Source: Loxodes magnus
Lineage: Eukaryota; Ciliophora; Karyorelictea; Loxodida; Loxodidae
Direction: 5' to 3'
Length of the DNA: 64,000 bases
Assembly: GCA_946699065.1 (NCBI GenBank)
Contig: CAMPDV010000876.1
Coordinates: forward strand, 62,001 to 126,000
Part shown: positions 57,576 to 64,000 of the stretch, piece after piece
Numbering within the stretch: the stretch's first letter is position 1
Layout: each line of letters begins with the position of its first letter
Made by a program: the position numbers and the translations under genes
Notes under the pieces: generated by a model
Database searches by the model: none
What the model saw: only the letters and a program-made list of their open reading frames with translations
Told to the model about the DNA's origin: nothing

Positions 57576-59883
57576 ATGGATAGCAATCAATGTCCAAACT
57601 GTAAAAAGCAATTCGATTAAGAAGAGAGATTATATAAACGATTACCATGTGGTTGTATTTCATGTTTGAATTGTCTTAAAACTATATATTAGTTTACTTA
57701 AAAAATTGAATGCATAAAGCACTAGCAAGTTTATTACATACAGCCTGAATAGTTATAAGGATAAGTTAATTAACTTCGAGTTAATTAAGAAGTACCAACA
57801 AATTAATAGTTTTAATCTGTTGAATAAGTACAGATGAATGAATAAAAAAAATGGTTACAGGGATTTTAGATTCAAAAATAAAATTACCATAATATGATAA
57901 AAGAACTTGTATAGGATAGTTCTCAATTTATGCAGACAATCTAGGTCTTATCGTTTCAGTAGATACTAAAGATTTTAACGGATTAAATTTCAGGTACAAA
58001 TAATAAGATCAAGAATTTACTTTAGCGTCTGACTAAGCTTCAAGTACCAAATTAATTTTAGTAATAGCCAATGGGTTAATAATAATAAAATCTAAGACAG
58101 AATAGTTAATAAGAACTTAATTCAATTTTACAAGAGATAGCTGAGTTAAGAAGAAGTTAGAGTCAGCAAATGAACATAACAATTCTAAGAAATATTATCT
58201 AGTCAAGTATATTCAAAGTATTCAGTTATTTAAGTTAGAATTCTAATGGCTAGCAATTAACTTTGAACGAGGCGTAGTAAATAATATAAAACTATTTCAA
58301 GTAAGTCAATGTAGTGAATGAGATTTGTTAAGTAGCAACTATTGCAATATAACCAGAAGTTTAAATCTAAGCTTAAATTCAAGAGTAAAAAATAGTGAGC
58401 AAATATGCATTATATGATTTCGCAAATTTATCATTAAGCAAGCTAAATCAGTTGTTGAATCAGATAAAAGATGAGAATCTCAATGTAATAATGTTGAAGT
58501 AAAGTCCTTTAAGCAAGCCAGGATTAATTGAATAAGGATAAATTTTGTTGCAATTACCTTAAGTAACTGACTAACTAATTCATAAAAAGTTGTTTTAGAT
58601 AGTTTAGTTATGTAAGTCTCAACAAGGAGTATCTTAAATAGCCTCTAACGCCTTAACAATGTTGAACTTCATGAACTTCGCATTCACGTAATAAAACTTC
58701 CAGAACACTGAATTAAATAACTCTGATTTATCTGACACCACCTTCACAAACTGCAATTTAGCTAACTCCAATCTAACATCAGCTAACCTAAGAAACTCTA
58801 AATTCATCAACTGTGACCTCTCCAACACCAACCTAACCTAAATCTCCACTGAACACCCTCAAGTTTTCACTGGACACTCTGATCGTGTCACATCGGTTGC
58901 CATCTCCTCAGATGCTAATTTAATCCTTTCTGGTTCTCTTGACAAAACTCTAAGACTCTACAACATAGCCACAGGTACCTGTAAGACCATGAGTGGTCAC
59001 ACTAGTCATGTATATGCTGTGGCTATATCCAGTGATTCAGAGTTCATCGTATCGGGAAGTTATGATTATACGGTGAGACTATGGGACGTCAAGACAGGTA
59101 CCTGTAAGACCATGAGTGGTCACACTAGTTTTGTATATGCTGTGGCTATATCCAGTGATTCAGAGTTCATTGTATCGGGAAGTTGATGATTAGACGGTGA
59201 GACTATGGGACGTCAAGACAGGTACCTGTAAGACCATGAGTGGTCACACACATTATGTATCAGCTGTGGCTATATCCAGTGATTCAGAGTTTATCGTATC
59301 GGGAAGTCATGATACTACTCTTAGACTTTACAATATCAAGACAGCTACCTGTAAGACCATGAGTGGTCACACTAGTTCTGTATATGCTGTGGCTATATCC
59401 AGTGATTCCAGCTTAATCATATCTGGATCGGATGACAAAACAATTCGTTTATGGAACTCAAGAACATAATAATGTACGCTGGTCTTATCGGGTCACACAT
59501 CTTCTGTCTATTCGGTAATATTCTCAAATAACAACAAGTATATCTTATCTGGATCTAAGGACAAGACAATAAGAATATGAAATATCTCTAATGGATAGTG
59601 TATCTGTGTACTATTGGGTCATACGGACCCAGTGAAGAGTTTATCATTATCTAGTGACAACAATTGATTAGTATCGAGTAACTAAAGTGCATTCTATTCA
59701 GCCTAATCAAAAGACTACAACATTCGAAGATGGAACTTAGGAAGGCTATTGAATAGTGAATAAACAACTAACTAGTAATAGGTAAGTTTAAATCTACAAT
59801 AATTATATAGACTGACTGGAGCAAAGTATATGCTGACTATGGATTAAGATTTAACAATTGTGTAATGGCTAATACTATAATGA
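57576..59883 (+). CDS. RING-like zinc-binding / pentapeptide / WD40 repeat protein
   Basis: ATG 57576 to TGA 59881-59883, about 768 residues. Domains: treble-clef-like Cys cluster at residues 6-33 (CPNCKK ... LPCGCISCLNCL), a Gln-rich helical region (about 60-330), pentapeptide repeats (about 380-425: NNSDLSDTTFTNCNLANSNL), then seven or so WD40 units (MSGHTSHVYAVAISSDSEF, VRLWDVKTGTC). A one-base insertion at about 59185 (GGAAGTTGATGATTAG against GGAAGTTATGATTAT) breaks the frame in the third unit; reading resumes at 59197. TGA 59578-59580 stands at the Trp of IRI-W-NIS, TGA 59665-59667 at NN-W-LVSS. Likely a propeller scaffold, perhaps an E3-type ubiquitin ligase. The indel is a pseudogene mutation or an assembly error. 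Confidence 0.8.
58978..59470 (+). repeat. Near-identical 123-bp WD40 coding repeats
   Basis: CCTGTAAGACCATGAGTGGT recurs at 58978, 59101, 59225 and 59348, spaced 123, 124 and 123 bases: a 41-codon WD unit copied almost without change, apart from the single-base insertion in the third interval. The third base of codons is also conserved, showing recent duplication or gene conversion. Confidence 0.85.
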
Positions 59884-60119
59884 GTGTGGAGGACAAGTAG
59901 AGATACATCAAGTGATCTATTCTATTTTAAACTATTTAAACTATTTAATTTTATTACATTTAAAGAATATTAAAATTTTCTAAGTCTTTATTCTAATAAA
60001 TTATATTCTCCTTCTTATTATTATTATTATTATTTTATTTAAAGAAAAAAAATTGTAAGATTTTGTATTTTTTCTAAGTCTTTTTATTGAACTTATTTAT
60101 TTTTATTAATATTTTTTTT

Positions 60120-60548
60120 AATTTAATTTCAAAATCAAGTGTTAGAGAAATTTAATATTTTGCTTAATGTTTTAAAATTTTTGAGGTATGTACAAGAGTA
60201 AAAAAAGTTCTAAATTTCAAAGTGTTTTTAATTTTTTTTGAAGTACATACTAGACAAAAAAAATATTAAATTTTCAAGTGTTTAAATTTTTTTTTGAGGT
60301 ACATACTAGACTAAAAAATTTTAAATTTTCTAGTGATAGAAAAATTTTCGAAGTATGTACTAAAGTTAAAAAATTTTAGATTTTTCCTGTGTTAGAAAAA
60401 TTTTTGAGGTATATACTCAGCTAAATAATTTAAATTTTCAAGCGTTAGGAAAATTTTTTGAGTAATGTGCTAGAGCTAAATTTTTTTTAATTTTATATTA
60501 CAATCTTAGAATTTTTTTGAGTTACGTGCTAGCGCAAAGTTTTTTTTA
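60120..60548. repeat. Degenerate ~57-bp tandem repeat
   Basis: About seven units with TTTTTGAGGTACATACTAGA, then AAAAATTTTAAATTTT and CAAGTGTTAG. Unit starts are near 60180, 60235, 60290, 60345, 60400, 60455 and 60515. T-rich on the plus strand; non-coding. Confidence 0.7.
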
Positions 60549-60559
60549 ATTTGTTATAT

Positions 60560-61560
60560 TTAATTACGTTTGTTATTGTTTTTAAGTTGCACAATGTAAT
60601 TTTACGATAGGAAAAAAGTAGAATACTGCATTTAATGTGCAGCAGATTAAATTTTCATGAGATAGAAGCCCTGGAATCGTGAAAAACGTCAAAGCCTTTT
60701 TTTGCTCAGCGTTTTACACTATAGGGCTGAGTTGGGACGGAACAAGCTGGGGGATTTCGGGATTAGTAGAGGGTAAGAAAGGAATATAAATTTTTAAGAA
60801 AAATTTTCAAAATAAAAAGGTTTTTGAAAAAAATTGGAATAAAAAATTTGAGACTATTTTTTTTGATTTCGATTTTGAAAATTTTTGATATTGGTTTTCA
60901 AAACTTTTGATTTTTGATTTTGGTTTTTTAAATTTTTGATTTTGGCTTTGAAAATTTTGGATTTTGGGCTTGAAAATTGTTGAATTGGGATTTGAAAGTT
61001 TCGATATTGGATTTTGGTTTTGAAAACTTTCGATTTTGTATTTTGGTTTTGAAGATTTAAGTTTTGGTTTTGTAAGTTTTTGTTTTTTGATTTGAAAATT
61101 TTCGATTTTGGTTCGTAATAAAAATTTTAAGAATTGGGTTTCGGTAGTTTTTTAATTTTTTAAATTTAAACGAAAGGCGAATAAGAGTATTTAAAGCATT
61201 AAATCGTGAAAAATTTAATTTTGTTTTTTTGCTCAGCTTTTTACACTGCAAGACTTTTTTCGGACGGAACAAACTGGGGGAAATCGGGATGGATAAAGGT
61301 CAGAATGGTATAAATTTTAAAAAAAAGTTTCAAAATATAAAAGGGTTTTGAGAAAAAATGGGAATATAAAAATTCCAAATAAAATTTTCGATTTTGGTTT
61401 TGAAATGTTTTGATTTTGGGATGTGCTAATTTTTTTTGAATTGGGTCGTGATAATTTTTTTTATTTTGGGTAATGAAAATTGTTTTTGATTTTTAGAGTT
61501 AATAAAAGGAGAAAAAGATAATATTCAGCTTTAAATTGTGAAAAATATATCTTCGATTTT
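60560..61560. repeat. Satellite-like T/G-rich DNA with two large repeat units
   Basis: GTGAAAAA, then TTGCTCAGCGTTTTACACT and GGACGGAACAAGCTGGGGGA occur at about 60680-60755, and in closely similar form at about 61207-61280; weaker echoes lie near 61560 and 61740. Between them is a run of 18-22-base units of the type GATTTTGGTTTTGAAAATTT (60850-61110). Strand asymmetry is strong (T and G on plus, almost no C). No gene in either strand. Confidence 0.65.
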
Positions 61561-61769
61561 AACCTCAGCTTTTTACACAACAAGACTTTTTTTGAAAGGA
61601 ATAAACTTTAAAATACCTTTAAAAAAGAGATTAAAAACGATTTTTTATTGAATTAATGTATTAAAAGATATCTGAAAAAAATAAAAATGTTTTCAAAATG
61701 ATAAAGTGAAAATGCACTTTTTGACGTAAGAGTTTAGCACTATATGAGAAGTTTGGACGGAACAATGAA

Positions 61770-62588
61770 AGAAAAGACTTTAGTTATAAAGCAATTTAAA
61801 ATAGTAAAAAAGTAATGGATTAATATACAATAAACGTTAAAAAATTTTTGGACAAACTAATAGAATATTTATAGCATTAGAAAACGAAGAAATAAAAAAT
61901 AAAAACTTTAAAAAATAAAAAAAAATAGTAACATTTAATTAAAAAATTTTCGAAGTTTAAATAAAGAGTTAATTTAACTAAAAAAAAGAACCATGTGATT
62001 TTCTGTATTCAAAAGATAAAAATGTGATAAGTTAAAAAAAACATTGGTAGAAATAAAAAGAAAAAAAGTAATTTGATTTATAGATTCTTAATATTTTTTC
62101 AAAAAAATATAAAAGAAAAATAAAGCATTTGCGAAAGAAAGATAGATAAAAATAAATCGAATAACTTCTTCAAAATAAATAAAAATAAATAAAAAGTAAG
62201 ACAAGAAATATATGAAAAAAAAAAAGCAAATTGAATAGAAGGAAAAAGTCTATTAAGAAACAAATTTATGAGTATCTTGAAAGTAATAAATAAAAAAAGA
62301 GCAAAAAATTAATTGCATAATGAGAGTAGTGAAGAAAAAAAAAGGGAAAAAAAATACTTAAGAGCAGTTAAATAAAAATGATAAAAAGATGAATAATAAG
62401 CCGAGAAATAAAAGTAATAAATAGACTGAGATCACTAAGAAAACTTAAAGTAATAAAATATCAGGAGATATAAAGGGAAAGTAGTTAATTTTAAAAGTGA
62501 AAAAAAAAAGAAAGAAAAGAAGAGTAATTTCAGATGTCAAGTGCTTAAGATTCGAAAAGATATGAGTTATAAAGAGTAGTTAGTTAGT
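61770..62588. other. Purine-rich tract
   Basis: The plus strand is overwhelmingly A with G (for example GAAAAAAAAAGAAAGAAAAG near 62498), opposite in skew to the T/G-rich DNA before it. Lys/Glu/Gln-rich frames are an automatic consequence of this composition; no gene is claimed. Confidence 0.5.
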
Positions 62589-62589
62589 A

Positions 62590-64000
62590 AAAGTGAAGAA
62601 GAAAAGTAAGAAAAAGAGTCTTGCAATCAGTTATGTAAAGTTATACTAGAAGAGATATTTTTGATTATATTTGCGAGAAAAGTGAAGAAGAAAAGTAAGA
62701 AAAAGAGTCTTGCAATCAGTTATGTAAAGTTATACTAGAAGAGATATTTTTGATTATATTTGCGTGAAAAGTGAAGAAGAAAAGTAAGAAAAAGAGTCTT
62801 GCAATCAGTTATGTAAAGTTATACTAGAAGAGATATTTTTGATTATATTTGCGTGAAAAGTGAAGAAGAAAAGTAAGAAAAAGAGTCTTGCAATCAGTTA
62901 TGTAAAGTTATACTAGAAGAGATATTTTTGATTATATTTGCGAGAAAAGTGAAAAGTGAAGAAGAAAAGTAAGAAAAAGAGTCTTGCAATCAGTTATGTA
63001 AAGTTATACTAGAAGAGATATTTTTGATTATATTTTTGATTATCATTTGCGAGAAAAGTGAAGAAGAAAAGTAAGAAAAAGAGTCTTGCAATCAGTTATG
63101 TAAAGTTATACTAGAAGAGATATTTTTGATTATATTTGCGTGAAAAGTGAAGAAGAAAAGTAAGAAAAAGAGTCTTGCAATCAGTTATGTAAAGTTATAC
63201 TAGAAGAGATATTTTTGATTATATTTGCGAGAAAAGTGAAGAAGAAAAGTAAGAAAAAGAGTCTTGCAATCAGTTATGTAAAGTTATACTAGAAGAGATA
63301 TTTTTGATTATATTTGCGTGAAAAGTGAAGAAGAAAAGTAAGAAAAAGAGTCTTGCAATCAGTTATGTAAAGTTATACTAGAAGAGATATTTTTGATTAT
63401 ATTTGCGTGAAAAGTGAAGAAGAAAAGTAAGAAAAAGAGTCTTGCAATCAGTTATGTAAAGTTATACTAGAAGAGATATTTTTGATTATATTTGCGTGAA
63501 AAGTGAAGAAGAAAAGTAAGAAAAAGAGTCTTGCAATCAATACTAGAAGAGATATTTTTGATTATATTTGCGTGAAAAGTGAAGAAGAAAAGTAAGAAAA
63601 AGAGTGCAATCAGTTATGTAAAGTTATACTAGAAGAGATATTTTTGATTATATTTGCGTGAAAAGTGAAGAAGAAAAGTAAGAAAAAGAGTCTTGCAATC
63701 AGTTATGTAAAGTTATACTAGAAGAGATATTTTTGATTATATTTGCGTGAAAAGTGAAGAAGAAAAGTAAGAAAAAGAGTCTTGCAATCAGTTATGTAAA
63801 GTTATACTAGAAGAGATATTTTTGATTATATTTGCGTGAAAAGTGAAGAAGAAAAGTAAGAAAAAGAGTCTTGCAATCAGTTATGTAAAGTTATACTAGA
63901 AGAGATATTTTTGATTATATTTGCGTGAAAAGTGAAGAAGAAAAGTAAGAAAAAGAGTCTTGCAATCAGTTATGTAAAGTTATACTAGAAGAGATATTTT
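62590..64000. repeat. 89-bp minisatellite array, open at the right edge
   Basis: Sixteen units of GTGAAGAAGAAAAGTAAG ... AGTCTTGCAATCAGTTATG ... GATATTTTTGATTATATTTG. Unit starts: 62593, 62682, 62771, 62860, 62956, 63058, 63147, 63236, 63325, 63414, 63503, 63579, 63665, 63754, 63843 and 63932. Most are 89 bp and nearly identical; exceptions are 96 (7-bp insertion), 102 (13-bp insertion), 76 (13-bp deletion) and 86 (3-bp deletion). GCGAG and GCGTG variants alternate. Unit length is not a multiple of 3 and each unit holds TGA, so it is not a coding repeat. Confidence 0.97.

Noticed and set aside
58634..58831. 65-residue minus-strand ORF
   Set aside because: Antisense shadow of the pentapeptide region of the WD40 gene.
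62590..64000. Regular repeats as a CRISPR array
   Set aside because: The whole 89-bp unit is repeated with no variable spacers, and the genome is eukaryotic; it is a minisatellite.
1..64000. Tetrahymena/Paramecium code (TGA as the only stop, never sense)
   Set aside because: TGA occurs at conserved Trp positions in an intact acetyltransferase and in three intact F-box genes, which this code cannot explain without many coincidental nonsense mutations.

Overview
The window is about 80% A+T and reads as nuclear DNA of a ciliate with a reassigned genetic code. Coding stretches appear only when TAA and TAG are read as Gln and TGA is read as Trp inside genes. The clearest proof is a conserved GNAT acetyltransferase (30788-31669, minus strand): TAA sits at the Gln of its FRQAVVYK block and TGA at the Trp of its YEWKCD block. 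Three F-box/LRR paralogues also carry TGA at the F-box Trp. Gln/Gln/Trp-or-stop is the karyorelict-type code (NCBI table 27, known from Loxodes-like ciliates); a Condylostoma-type code (table 28) is not excluded. Because TGA also ends genes, 3' ends are less certain than starts. Retroelements sit among the genes.

Layout. 0-9 kb: AT-rich DNA with three SINE-like families (A, G, D) and two LINE ORF1 copies (minus 4839-5882, plus 8128-9030). 9.5-15.5 kb: two F-box/LRR genes pointing toward each other (9553-11052 plus, 14001-15458 minus) with a B-family SINE between them. 16-24 kb: a hypothetical ORF, a possible ISXO2-type transposase remnant, a LINE ORF1 (22421) and SINEs of families F and B. 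24.5-32.6 kb: SINE-A, the third F-box/LRR gene (26269-27864), another LINE ORF1 (28715-29452), an unidentified decayed gene, the GNAT gene and SINE-A. 34-41.6 kb: SINE-F copies with perfect target-site duplications, a Kelch pseudogene, two LINE ORF1 copies, a degenerate tandem repeat and a candidate intron-bearing gene. 42-54 kb: a membrane-protein gene split by SINE-A, long AT-rich DNA with decayed paralogous segments, and SINE-B copies. 54-57.2 kb: a secreted/beta-helix-like gene broken by SINE-C and then by the 3' part of a LINE ORF2. 57.6-59.9 kb: a RING-like/pentapeptide/WD40 gene. 60-64 kb: satellite-like DNA ending in an 89-bp tandem array that runs off the window.

How it fits together. 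LINE ORF1 copies encode coiled coils followed by a CCHC zinc knuckle. The LINE ORF2 fragment, one ORF1 element and SINE families A, B, C and D all end in the same bulged hairpin followed by an ATTT-rich tail, so the SINEs were probably mobilised by this LINE machinery. Host genes visible here are the F-box/LRR family (probable SCF ubiquitin-ligase adaptors), the GNAT enzyme and the WD40 protein. Much of the remaining AT-rich DNA looks like decayed genes and old insertions.
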